This document shows positions 44,096 through 54,954 of a DNA stretch of 64,000 bases, piece by piece. Each line of letters opens with the position of its first letter. Positions within the stretch are counted from its first letter, which is position 1. The translations under genes were made by a program, and so were the position numbers. Below the pieces are notes generated by a model, which did no database searches, was not told the origin of the DNA, and worked only from the letters and a program-made list of their open reading frames with translations. Source of the DNA: Symbiodinium kawagutii (Eukaryota > Sar > Dinophyceae > Suessiales > Symbiodiniaceae); NCBI GenBank assembly GCA_009767595.1, contig VSDK01024155.1, positions 55,509 through 119,508 on the forward strand. The letters run 5' to 3'.

Positions 44096-44177
44096 GCGTA
44101 CGCCGGAGGATCGGTTGCTGGCATCGGAACTTCTGGAGCATCCCTTTCTAGCTCTAGACGACGGCTCCACGCGATGA
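44096..44177 (+). CDS. Kinase exon 12: end of kinase domain
   Basis: Acceptor GTGCTGCAG. The first base completes Arg, then RTPEDRLLASELLEHPFL, the classic final helix of kinases (P.DR..A.ELL.HPF). The frame runs on for eight codons to TGA at 44175. Alternatively a GC donor after CTA (44150) could lead to more exons. Both readings give a complete kinase domain. Confidence 0.88.
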
Positions 44178-47100
44178 CCAGAGACAGTCCCAGAGCCGGC
44201 GGATGACCAATAAATCACAACAAACTTTGGTACACCAAAGCGGAAAATCGTGGAACATTTGGCATTTATAGCGGTTTACCTATTGAAACATGGTGGTTTT
44301 TAGCTTCCTGATGAAGCATGGGGACTCAGGTCACCAGTAACACGCAGTGGACATGGCGTCCACCTCCAAGTAAATCAGCCCCTAAAATTATTTTCAGCTG
44401 ATGGTCACCATAGATATTGCAAGTTGGATCGGTTTTTGACCATCAATGTCATTGGGGATAACAAGCAACAATAGCTGGGAATACAATGGTTGATGATGGT
44501 ACACCAGGTATCTGATTGACAGCCAGGGTGTTCAAGTGGACCTGAATGGATTCGCCAGGACGACGGATTGGCAATTGCTTTATGGTCTGCTTATGGTGGT
44601 CCTTGATGGATGAATAACGGTCCATATGGGTTTGTCCATAGCCCGAATAGACCTTATCAATCGGGAAACCACCAGGTTTCGAGGGGGACACCATTTTTGG
44701 ATCAACCCATCCTGGTTAATGAATCATGATTAATGATTACTAACAGTCGCCATTTAATGGTCAGTGAATAATCTTTGAAACATGGTGAAAAATAATTGAT
44801 GTTTGATGATAGGGGTTGCTGGTGGCTTATTGACCATTCTTATAACGAGTAGTATGAGCACGATGGACCATTGTTATTGCCATTGCTAAGCCACACAAAG
44901 CAGTATTCAGCCAAGATTCATCATTATCATCCACTATTAACCATGTAGTGACTATTACGAGCCCTTAAAACCGTCAGATCTTCATGAAGTTTTCTTAACA
45001 TTTCTCCATCTCACAACTTTCCCGCCGTGCTGGGATGGTCCCTGAAAACGATCCATCAGCCCAGGCGTTGCGCGGGACAAACAACTTTCAACCTCAGCTG
45101 TTTGTTGATCCAAAGACAAAGGCTGCAGTGGTTGACGATTAACAATGATGCAAAGCAGCAATCATTTGGTTTCTTCGTACGGTAGGGGATTATAGATGGT
45201 TGGTTAAGTCATACTCAATGATGGATAGATGATGCTTAGATGACGGTTGGATGATGGTGAAGAGTGGCTAGGAATGATGTAGTGCTCAGATGTTGGTTGA
45301 TGGGAGATCCATATCAACAAACCACCCTAATATGTTGCTTGGAACAACACAGCAGCGGTGCTGAGAAATGGTAGCAGCTATCAGCGATAGCAACGCTTAG
45401 ACAACTTTGGTGGGATAGTCTCAGCCGAGATCACCATGACTGCACCGTTTTGATCAGTTGAAACGGGGGGCATTTTCTAGGTCAACAAGTCCAAGAATTC
45501 CAACGAACATGGTGGAAAGCTTCAGCTGGTTGGAGTTTCAGCTTGATATTTCAGTCGTTTCAGCTTGTTGGAAACCCAACCAGTTGACCTCGCTGCTAAT
45601 CCATGGCAGCCGTTTATGATTTGACATTACCAAAGTGTTTCGAGTTGCTAATGGGTGACCAGTTTTGTTGGGCCAGCGCTATTTGTGGGATGAGGCAACG
45701 GTTGCCGTTGAGGACGTTTGGTGGGCTGGCATCTGATCACATCCGGCTGCTCATATGGACAGTGCTCTGTCGAGGGTAGATATCCACTTGGAATATAGGG
45801 GGCTAGAGCCATATTCCAGAACCTTCAGAGATACCGTGCTCATTGGCAAAACTCACAGTATCCCAGGGTTGCGTAGTAAGGACGGCTGGAAGTATCGCCA
45901 TCATATGTCTTCCAAGGGGCTCAGTCGCGATACCATCTGACGGGTTGATGCTTTCAAGTGCCGACCAATTCAGTCACCTGTGGTTGTCGAGTCCTGCCAG
46001 CTGTTGGGGGCTGTGCGTACAGTCTGGGGCAGTAGAGACGGCCCGGAGCGAAGAGGAGGATCGGCCGATCGTGCCATAGAGAGGGAGCCATGACAGCAGC
46101 AGCAGCAGCAGCAGCAGCAGACGAAGAACCGAGTCATCTTCAGATCTCGTCCTTTGACCCTGCAACCAGCACCATGAGCTTTGTCATTCTGAGCCAGCAG
46201 AAGTGTCCAATATCTGCATCAAGACCACGACTCATAACGCTGGTCAACCGCCAACCATCAACTGATCATCATTGAACACTGCCTGAATCGGGGTGTAAAC
46301 ATGTTGGAACTGGCTGGCAGCCTATGACAGTTGGTTGGTTGGTTGGTTGGTTGGCTGGTTGGTTGGTTGGTTCATGGTGGGTTGCCATGGTGAACCGTGC
46401 GCCCCTAAGGGATGATTCGGATAGTGACCAAAGTGGATGGCCGGAGCCTAATGAGAGAATGGACTTGGGGCGTTTAGGTGCCATCCACTAGTTCAACAAT
46501 CCAGCGATTAGGAGAATGGTTGAGCTTGCAGGCAGATGGGTATCCTTTCAACAACTCCAACTAGTAGAACGACCAATGGTTCTTGACATTTGTTATTTGT
46601 GGCTCATGAAATGCCTGGGCTCAAGTCCCGCTGGCAACTGATTGGAAAATATTTCTTCCAATGTGGCAGTCCGATTTTTCTGCAAACTTTTGAGGTGTTG
46701 TTCGTTTCGGCAGCCAGTTGCAACATCGTAGAGTCAGCTTTCAGGACTAGCCAGGGCCCAAACGTACTCCTGGCCGTTCACATACCATTTCAATGAACGA
46801 ACTAGCTTCGGAATTGTATGTCAGCTGCTACCCATTTCTTGGATGGTTGGGTACCCCCAAGCTATGGTTGGTTTATTGCTATAAATGATTAATATGGGAG
46901 GATTTGGGGGTATCAATATCTTGAGAAACCACCATATCCAAAATGTTATCGAACAGAGAAAAGCATTTGGGCACCGCATGGTTCATTAAACCGCCCCCCC
47001 GTTCTATCCAAAGACCGCCTAATTGGAAGCCACTTTTTTAGGCCACCTATGTCGAATCAACCGTTATGCATCACCAACGTCCATGAAGTTCAGCTTTGAA

Positions 47101-47302
47101 ATACTATGAATCGCTAATCAACAGTGAACCAAGAATCAGCCACTAGCAACATAGGTTGAAGTCTTGAACCCCCCAAAATCCAATAGACTCAACATCCATA
47201 AATTTGATTAAGCACTAATCATGAATCAGCCATGAATCAACACTGAACCATGGATCAAGCACCAAGAACATAGGTTGAAGTCTTGTGAAGCCAAAAACTG
47301 CA
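44178..47302. other. Repeat-rich DNA with a CAG microsatellite
   Basis: Mostly degenerate ATGGTTGATG-type sequence. A GC-rich patch near 46000-46165 contains nine CAG repeats (46094-46120). All three frames are partly open (poly-Gln, poly-Ala and poly-Ser readings), with DRPIVP or TKNRVIFRSRPLTLQP next to them, so a real exon is possible but not assignable. A TTGG tandem repeat lies at about 46328-46371. Confidence 0.5.
46829..46933. mobile_element. MITE family 1 copy, decayed left end
   Basis: The right end ATATCTTGAGAAACCACC is intact. The inside GGTTGGTTTATTGCTATAAA is typical. The left end CTACCCATTTCTTGG is degenerate. Confidence 0.6.
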
Positions 47303-47422
47303 AGTGAGAGTGACATCTTGCTCCTCGCCCCGGGCTGGCCACGGGTCACCGGCGTGAAGCTGGTGGTGGTGGGCCCAAGTCGCGGTGATGAGATCGACCG
47401 AGAGATCCAGGTCCTATGCGAG
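47303..47422 (+). CDS. Exon candidate with helix-C-like EIDREIQVLCE
   Basis: The frame reads SESDILLAPGWPRVTGVKL, VVVGPSRGDEIDREIQVLCE and ends at a GT donor (GCGAG/gtttga). VKLVVVG followed by EIDREIQVL is reminiscent of a kinase strand 3 plus helix C. I could not find the other subdomains downstream, so a second kinase is only a suggestion. The left border is uncertain. Confidence 0.45.
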
Positions 47423-47459
47423 GTTTGAGCCTGTGAAAACTGAGGGGGATAAGGGTTGT

Positions 47460-47590
47460 ACTGGGTTCTAAGTATAGAAATCAGGGTTAGAACTATAGAA
47501 ATCAGGGCTAGAAGTATGGAAATAAGTATGGAAATCAGGGTTATAAGTATGGAAATCAGGGTTACAAGTATGGAAATCAGGGTTATTAAT
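47460..47590. repeat. GGAAATCAGGGTTA tandem repeat
   Basis: A 20-21 base unit (AGTATGGAAATCAGGGTTA) is repeated about six times with small changes. Confidence 0.8.
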
Positions 47591-47869
47591 TATACAACAT
47601 TCAGGAATGTACAGGATTACACAGGTATACAAATCAGGCTTCTACCGGTACAAATCAGGTACGATAATTGGGAATGTAATTAGGCAAAAGTAGCCAATCA
47701 AAACAATGGTCACCATTAACATCAGCCAAATATTCACTGGCACTGGATGATTCGATGATTCTCCTTGAAGTTATGTTAGTTTTGCCAAGTTCAAGAACTG
47801 TTCTGCGCAGAGGGATGCTCTGCAAAATCCTCAGCGGTTTGGATCTCCCTGGCAATCCAATTGGCCGTC

Positions 47870-48035
47870 TGGCCGTACCAACTCGTTATCTGCGCGCCAC
47901 TCGACGAGTGGCGGCCACAAGCGCCACGAGCCCCGTTGCGCCGCAGTTGCGCCGGCGGCCGAGTTTTGTTTTGCGAGCAGAGACCGCGCAGCAGTCGGGC
48001 GGAGTTTGATAACCCGGAAGTTGAGGATGTGGATA
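47870..48035 (+). CDS. Exon-like GC-rich patch
   Basis: One frame gives PLDEWRPQAPRAPLRRSC, then RAEFDNPEVEDVDIFA. Another is also open (RRVAATSATSPVAPQLRRRP). A family 1 MITE begins right after it at 48042. Borders and frame cannot be fixed. Confidence 0.35.
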
Positions 48036-48041
48036 TATTTG

Positions 48042-48149
48042 CGGTTTCTTAAGCCATAGGGGACCCCAAAGCTATGGTTGGTTTATTGCTATAAATGGTT
48101 GATCAACTGGATGATTTCGGGAGAGTCCCCTCTTTTGAGAAACTACCAC
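48042..48149. mobile_element. MITE family 1 copy with ATATTTG target duplication
   Basis: CGGTTTCTTAAGCCATAGGG at the left, CTCTTTTGAGAAACTACCA at the right, flanked by ATATTTG on both sides. Confidence 0.8.
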
Positions 48150-48190
48150 ATATTTGTACATGATATGAACGTTGTATAGGTTCCATGCAT

Positions 48191-48293
48191 TTGTTTCTCA
48201 ACATAGGGAACCCCAAAAATAGTTGGTTATTGCTATGAATGATTGATATTGGATGATTTGTGGGGGTCCCTTATGTTGAGAAACTAAACTACC
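48191..48293. mobile_element. MITE family 1 copy
   Basis: TTGTTTCTCAACATAGGGAA at the left and CCCTTATGTTGAGAAACTAA at the right, only 42 bases from the previous element. Confidence 0.75.
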
Positions 48294-48568
48294 ATGTATG
48301 TATAACTATGCATGCATTTGATGTAAATGTAATGTAACCTACAGCAACGCAATTTCGTGTAATGCACGGTACGGGTCTGCAATACAATGTAACATCATAT
48401 ATAATGCAGTGTATGTAAGGGCATTTGTAAAGGGTGACATTCACAATGGTTATAGGGTTACGACCCGCCTTAAACAAGGGCGATTTCATATGGTAATGGC
48501 ACAGGGAACGACCCCCAACTGCACATCCAATGAAGAAGTATCACCAACCAATTTGTGTCTCGCAATAG

Positions 48569-48727
48569 TCAGCCCCTCGCATCTCCGAAGACATGCCTTC
48601 AGTTGCACAGAACAACGACGTGGGTCTATCCATGTGCGAATTGGACGAAGAGGCCGAGCCCGGAGTTCGAATGATAGATCCTTTTGACAAACCACCCATC
48701 TTTGGGATGTACCACCAGCTAGTTAGG
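48569..48727 (+). CDS. Exon, unknown protein
   Basis: It follows CGCAATAG and ends at a GT donor (TTAGG/gtaaac). The 53 codons give SAPRISEDMPSVAQNNDVGL, SMCELDEEAEPGVRMIDPFD, KPPIFGMYHQLVR. The acidic, proline-containing sequence is strongly coding-like and lies in the only frame with this character. It starts and ends in phase 0. I do not recognise the family. It may belong to the C-terminal region of the kinase gene or to a new gene. Confidence 0.55.
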
Positions 48728-49164
48728 GTAAACTGGGGTTCATTCATTGGAATCAGCCATCAATAACCACTATCATTGGTTATCATCCCCAACTTTTAAC
48801 CACTGTTAACCATCATTGCTCGTATGGATCCACCATTATCCCAGTTGTGAGCGCTGAGTTCGAACACCGACGTCTTAGCTTATGGAGGTGGAAGCGCTAC
48901 ACTGAGGGAGCTGTAGCTCCCTATAATTACTTTTGAACGAATATAGTAGATTGGTTAAAACAGTGAATATAATTGTGAATTGGTAACAATAAATCGTGAA
49001 CAACAAGTTAAGATAGAGTAATTAAGATATTTTTGTAACACTATCTATATTGATGAACGCAATGTTCACTTAAATAGTGACATAACCAACCCCAAGACAT
49101 AGCTGATATTAGCGATATCAAGGTTTCTTGTCACTTTTCTTACCTTGGATTGCCTCGGTATTGA

Positions 49165-49440
49165 TGAGATGTGACCAGCAAGTGGTTCCATAGTGCACAT
49201 CCAAGTCGAACACTCGGCCCTTTTCATTGCGCCGACGACTGCTTTTGCGGAGTCTGCTTCCAAAACAAAGTGATCAATGCTGATCGAACCCAGAGGTTCC
49301 TGGCCGGGTCTGCTCCCCCCGTTATGTCCCTTCTCAGTGGGAGAGCGGAGAGCCAAGGGCCACCACCTCTGGCAGATCAGCGGGCAGGATTCGACTGCCC
49401 ATGGCCATGGATCCAGGCGAGGCAACAGGATCTGACAGCA
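49165..49440. other. Coding-like patch, strand ambiguous
   Basis: A GC-rich island is open on both strands. Plus reads CADDCFCGVCFQNKV and LSGRAESQGPPPLADQRAG. Minus reads SISIDHFVLEADSAKAVVGA and MKRAECSTWMCTMEPLAG. Either could be a real exon or a transposon fragment; I cannot decide. Confidence 0.35.
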
Positions 49441-50138
49441 GTTTGGTACAACAGATCACCTGTAACCAAAAAAGTTATGGTAAACAGGTTATAGATGTAA
49501 CTAATCTACAGATCACTATAGATGTAACTAATCTAATAGTCTAACAGTAATAGATGTAACGCATGGTACAACAGATCTAAGAGCTTTCGGATTCACATCC
49601 CCATAGTGGTTACTTCTGCATCTTGGTACGACAGAATTTTTTCATGAAACTGTAAAATTGACCTGAAACATATTGATGCCTTGTCACAGTGATTGCAGCT
49701 CTGGGTGGTGGCATCGGTTGTGATATCCTTTTTGTATATGTCCATAAGTGGGTGCATCCATGAGTAGCCGGTACGCCCCTACGAAAGAGAATCATGAACA
49801 TGATTGGGTTCTGCGCTTTCCAACAAGCATGATGTGCTGATTCTTGCTTGGTCTTGATAAAACACAATGGCTTATCATACCACAAGATGTGATGTTGTTT
49901 TTTTTTTTTTTTTCTGATGTCATCAAAAAGTATCACTTGCTTTCTTCGCGGATCCCAGGAAAGGCCCCTTGTAAAACGTTTCCAAAATCATTTCAATCCA
50001 ACGCACCTGAAGATCGGGTGCTGACCCAGCGACAGAGCAACGGCAGCACCGTGTTGCAGCCGTTGTCGCGTCACAGAAGTGCAAAGGATTGTGAGACGTT
50101 GCGGATTTGTTGTGTTTCCCTGGGTACCGTTGTAAATG

Positions 50139-50240
50139 GTGCTTTCTTAAGCAATAGGGGTACCCCCAAAATAGTTGGTTTATGAATATAAATGGTTCAT
50201 AATGGATGATGTAGGGGTACTCCCGTATTGAGAAGCACTC
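50139..50240. mobile_element. MITE family 1 copy with AAATG target duplication
   Basis: GTGCTTTCTTAAGCAATAGG at the left, CCCGTATTGAGAAGCACTC at the right, flanked by AAATG on both sides. Confidence 0.85.
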
Positions 50241-50987
50241 AAATGATGATTGATGGTGGTTGATGATGGTTAATATTGGCGATTTACAGGACATCAACAT
50301 TTGTAGATTTGTTACAACATGCATTTGCATCTAATTCGAAATAGCTATGGTAGTGGCAATGCTTTGATACACTACTGTTGTAGACTCAGAAAAGTGTATG
50401 GGCATCCAGAAACTCTCATAGAGGTTGCAATGACCACTGCAGGGAATACAGATGTTGTCATACAATCTTCTTGTTTTTGTCTCGACTCCCCGTACAGATG
50501 GTGCTCAACTGACACCACAAACATCCTACCCAAGAACTTCAGTAACCATTGGCTTCATAACTCACGGTTGTCAATTGATGTTAATTATGGGTCATTGCCA
50601 ATGGGCTAGTACTTTCCCAGACTGTTACAACATCAGCTGAGAGTATGGATCCTTAGCGTATTTTTTCATGGAGTTTTTCAGGGTCACCTGTTTGATTGAC
50701 TTGCAATGATGCAAAACGAAAGTAAAGGAGGGGCCAACACCCGGTGTTCAATGTTTTCTTCTGGCAATATCTCCTTTGGAAACCCTTGCCTTATTTCTCT
50801 GGGGTTGAACAGTGAACATTGGATTTCCTGTATGAGTATTCCCATCAACAAACCCAGGGGCGCCTACGGCTTTATGCCACTGATTTTTTGGGGCCTTTCC
50901 AACCTCGAGAACTGCAGCCCATGCCATTTTCTGTGTCCTGCAGAGATCATAGTTGATCATCAGAGATCACGTCTCTTCCTCCTTGAG

Positions 50988-51018
50988 AATGTCTGTGTGT
51001 GTGTGTGTGCGTGTGTGT
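50988..51018. repeat. TG dinucleotide microsatellite
   Basis: A GTGTGTGTGTGTGCGTGTG run. A T16 tract lies about 1.1 kb upstream (49898-49913). Confidence 0.9.
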
Positions 51019-51735
51019 ATTACTAGCCCTTCATCAAGCCAAAAACACTAGTATACAGCCAGCACAAGGTTACAACACCGACATGTTTAACATGCATTTG
51101 GACAAGTGTCATGTATTGATTCAGATATAGATCCAACCATATATAATTACATTTATGAGTAAGTCATATTGTAGTCATGTATGAACATTGATATGATTTG
51201 ACCTGCATCGACATATAGCTGGCTTGCATTGACATATGGCTACACCTTCGCAGTAAAAAGCCAATAGTAAGAAAAACCCATCACATCAATTAGTACCACT
51301 CATATTTACACATACAAGCACATAGATAGATAAACACGTATACATATCATATCTATCTATTTATATATATAAGCATGTACACAAATATATTTGTGCATGT
51401 ATGTCCCTCTCTCTACATATGAATATACATACATATATATATATATATCATTATTCACTATGAATCATGAATTCAGCATTCACCACCATGAGGGTTGGTC
51501 AACCATTTACCATGAATTGCCAAGCTATCGGCATGTCACTGCTGACAGGGCCCGAGATACCGGAAATGACACCTGAGGATTGCGGTGATGCGATGGCTGG
51601 TGGTGATGGCTAATGAAACCTGGTTAGTCATGGTTAACAAATGCTGAGTCGTGGTTTTACAAGAGATTGTAATGGTGAACAATCAGGGAAAATGGTTTGT
51701 AACAGGGGATGATAACCAACCATAAGACCAATAGG

Positions 51736-51851
51736 GTGGTTTCTTAATAGCTGGGGATACCCCCAAATCATCTAATATTGATCAAAAGCTCTTAGTAGTA
51801 AAACATGCATAACTGGGGGGCATTGGGGGGTCCTTATTCTGAGAAACACCC
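51736..51851. mobile_element. MITE family 1 copy
   Basis: GGTGGTTTCTTAATAGCTGG at the left, CTTATTCTGAGAAACACCC at the right. Flanks AATAG and AAATG give at best an imperfect target duplication. Confidence 0.7.
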
Positions 51852-53116
51852 AAATGGTCAATGGTGGTTGATTATGCTTAGTTAGGTGAAATATCCTCTG
51901 TGATGGTTAGTGATGTTTGGTTATTGGCTGCAAAGTGACTGGTGATCAAGCATAGACTTAGTAGACATCCCATGCGGAAATTCTTTTAAGAGCATCATTG
52001 CATGGCTTTTTCAGATTGAAGCACAGGATTTGGATAGTTGGCACATAAATTTGAGCATGGCCAAAATGAGGCTTTGTCTCACGTCCTCTTCCACGGTGGT
52101 GACCGTGGAAGAGAGGAGGGAACCCTTAGATTTTGATCAAGGGTAGAAAAGAGGTCCTTTCCAGAAGGACGTCATTGGCTGAATCATCGACTCATAAGCA
52201 ACAGGAAATCCGTGGATGAGCGGTAGGTGTTTGAGAGCACCCAACATAGATCATGGGATCAAGAATATATCGATTGTAGTGTACCACGTCCGAATCGTCG
52301 AGCTTTGTAGATCATACGGTAGTGCGAAAGTGTTTTCAGGTTTGCAGCCTCTTTCTGCCAGTCACTGTATCAGCCATTGTAAGCGTTAGTTTGCCATTCT
52401 GGACCATTCTTGACATCAACCACCATTATCAACATATGAGCCATTGTTAGCCCTGAACCCTTGCAGTGAAAGCAGATTGTATGTCCGCAAGTGAACAATG
52501 GTAATTCGTTATCATCAGAATGGTAGAATAACCTCCCTATTTTACAGCCGGGATAACGATAGCTATGTATAGATTGTCAAGCCAGGTAGATTACAGACCA
52601 GAATGATAGCTGTATGATTGATAGGCCTAGTTGACCATGATTTACGTATAACCTTCATTTCTTAAATTTGTCATTCTTTTGTGGTCGATCATTGATGTCA
52701 CAACATGGTATACACTAACCTGCTTCAATGCCATTTTCATCACTATGTGATTAATCACTTTGAGTCGAAAGGCGGCCGTCGATCATATCTTCAAACAGTG
52801 TTTTGCAAATGAGGTCTCCTCTAAACATAGTGAGCATGGAGGGAGGTTACATTATTCAAAATTGTAACTTCTAGGTAGTTTCCCGGTGCCCCGCATCACT
52901 GGACCCAAAGATCATGCGAATCTGCAGGTGAACCGCTTCTTGGTGATTCCCAATGATATCGTGGCTAGTTCACCCACCCATTAGGGTTTGCCCAGTTCAA
53001 TTGCCTACCCTGATGGCTGGCTGGTTTCCCTTTTTTTGGTTGGGGATGGTTGGGGGTTAGCATTTATTAGGACGAACTCATTAGGAATTGTTAATCTCTG
53101 AACTGACCGTGAATAT

Positions 53117-53192
53117 GGTGGTTTCTCAAAAATAGTGGACCCCCCACTCATCCATGACTGATAATTATGGTCCATCTATTCGAGAAACCACC
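53117..53192. mobile_element. MITE family 1 copy with ATAT target duplication
   Basis: GGTGGTTTCTCAAAAATAGT at the left, ATTCGAGAAACCACC at the right, flanked by ATAT. Internally shortened to 76 bases. Confidence 0.8.
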
Positions 53193-54071
53193 ATATATAC
53201 ATGCATATGCCTATGATTCCAATTGTGAATCTTAGATTCAATTTAACTTCCCAAGTAAACGGATGTTTTCAGGGATTCCACGAATCATTGATGGTCACAG
53301 TCCTGCTATGAATGTCTTATTCGTGTGTCACGATGGTGTTGCAATCAGCCATTATCCAGCCACTATCCTGACGCCGATGAGCCGCAAATCCTGCGAAATG
53401 GTCTCTCTGATTGTCACGACCTGCCAAAGTTCTCCCATGAACCAACATGGCTTGGTTTGTTGCTCTTGATAATGACATTTGGATGGTCATATCACCAAAT
53501 CTGCTCATTTTGCCGCTGTAGACCGCGGCATGTCACCAGGATATCACCAGCGAATCATAATTACGTCGCATCACCATTATAGCCACTTTTTTATTACCAA
53601 TCATGTCATCGAGTACCCCTGTATTACCAGCGATACTCACTGTTCTCCTTGCAACATTCGTCAAGCTCCGATATGTCGTGATTAGCAATGGTGGATAATG
53701 ATACGAAGGGGTGAACTACGCATGTTGGGTCCTCGTTAGGAGAGTTTGATGGCCATCAAGAAGCTCTTTGAGGATTGGATTGCGGCTGAGTCATTGGTTA
53801 AGGTTGCTTAAGGTTGCTTAGGATTGAGGTTGGTTTGGGCTGGCTGGTGCTGGTTGGTGCTGGTTGGTGCTGCTTGGTTGTAGAATTGCTTCATTGAGTT
53901 TCTGAGGTCGGGGGGCGCCGTCACCATGAGGGGCCGATTCGCGAACGCTTCTTCGATTCTTCCCAAAAGGTGGCAGGTAAATGTCCGAACAAAATAGGGG
54001 AAGAATCGAGGAACCATAATAGGTTTATGGCCATAAATGCTTTATTGCTATAGATGACTATTTGGTCATTT

Positions 54072-54173
54072 GGGTGTTTCTCAAAAAAAGGGGGGGCCCT
54101 AAATCATCCAATATTAGTCATTTACAGCAATAAAGCAGCCATTTTTTTGGGGTCCCTACTTTAAGAAACCCCC
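54072..54173. mobile_element. MITE family 1 copy with ATTT target duplication
   Basis: GGGTGTTTCTCAAAAAAAGG at the left, CTACTTTAAGAAACCCCC at the right, flanked by ATTT on both sides. Confidence 0.8.
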
Positions 54174-54613
54174 ATTTACCGGTGTTGATCTAGAGCCATA
54201 TGTGCAAATGCAGCACGCTATGATGTAGTTTGATGTAATTAGATGTAATGCAATGGGTCACTATATTATATTAGATACTGAACTAGCATTTATCATGTAT
54301 ATAGTATATATATATATGTACATGATTTGGCTTTGATACATTTTGATGTGATATGACATAGTGCATCATCAGCTACAATATAGACGACAGATTCATTATC
54401 GCATCGCAACAATGTGTATGTATGTACGTTTGATTTACATCCGCACATGTTGTGTACAATTATCAGCTCTTTACTCTTGGTATTTTGTTGTGATATTCAT
54501 GTCACGAATACTTTTGTTTAATTTTCTCTGGGTCTCGAACTATATTGCTGACAAGGTAAGGGGCCCCTAGTTGTCCATTAATGAGCCACTTAACATCACT
54601 TTTCCGTATGCTT

Positions 54614-54730
54614 GTATGGCTGTAGGTCAGTTCACCCAATACCCCTGGTTCCCCCATCATTAGCCATTGTTTCCCTATGAAATTGTTGTCCCCTATGAGT
54701 TGGTCAAAGCTTTGACCCAACTCGCCATAT
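54614..54730. mobile_element. MITE family 2 copy (reverse orientation)
   Basis: GTATGGCTGTAGGTCAGTTC at the left, CTTTGACCCAACTCGCCATA at the right, with CCCCTGGTTCCCCCATCAT inside. Confidence 0.7.
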
Positions 54731-54850
54731 AGTCGGTATATCCACCACTATTGTTGGTTAGTATCCCCTATTCTTAACCAGCAACCAGCTTCACCATTGG
54801 TGGGTTCAGTGCTTGACCCGGTCGCCATACCGTGATCGTTTCCCCCGCAG

Positions 54851-54954
54851 AGATCACAGCACCTTCCAGTTTCTCAGCTGGCGCCCGCTCCAGGAGCTGT
54901 GTGACAGCTTGAAACCGGCGGAGCTACCGGCCAACAACAAGGCCGCTGCAGCTG
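54851..54954 (+). CDS. Exon, unknown protein
   Basis: Excellent acceptor TTTCCCCCGCAG and donor GCAGCTG/gtggat (GT). Encodes DHSTFQFLSWRPLQELCDSL and KPAELPANNKAAAA. Codon composition is clearly coding-like against its surroundings. The family is not recognised. It needs two codon bases from the previous exon, which I could not identify. Confidence 0.55.

Larger units (their letters stand above)
20226..44177 (+). other. Span of a split MAP3K-like protein kinase domain
   Basis: Thirteen short coding pieces in one orientation spell a nearly continuous STE11/MEKK-type kinase domain. Intron sizes in order are about 426, 1221, 1914, 1017, 35, 10507, 1661, 433, 1112, 1438, 2714 and 577 bases. Twelve donors read GT, GC, GT, GA, GT, GC, GA, GC, GC, GC, GC, GC; acceptors end in AG. 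All catalytic residues are present: Lys of VAVK, Glu in the next exon, Asp of HRD, Asn of GGN and Asp of DFG. MAP3Ks phosphorylate MAP2Ks, but the substrate here is unknown. The N-terminus may lie in the exon candidates from 11819. The gene may stop at 44177 or continue. Confidence 0.85.
51852..54850. other. Mostly non-coding stretch
   Basis: Low-complexity DNA with MITEs (listed) and two weak exon-like patches. 52875-52927 lies between CTTCTAG and CTGCAG/gtgaac (VVSRCPASLDPKIMRIC). About 53893-53980 reads CFIEFLRSGGAVTMRGRF and ends at TGGCAG/gtaaat. Neither has a recognised domain. Confidence 0.5.

Noticed and set aside
49066-49425. A definite retrotransposon integrase fragment on the minus strand
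   Set aside because: The peptide SISIDHFVLEADSAKAVVGA looks coding but lacks catalytic motifs, and the plus strand is equally open.
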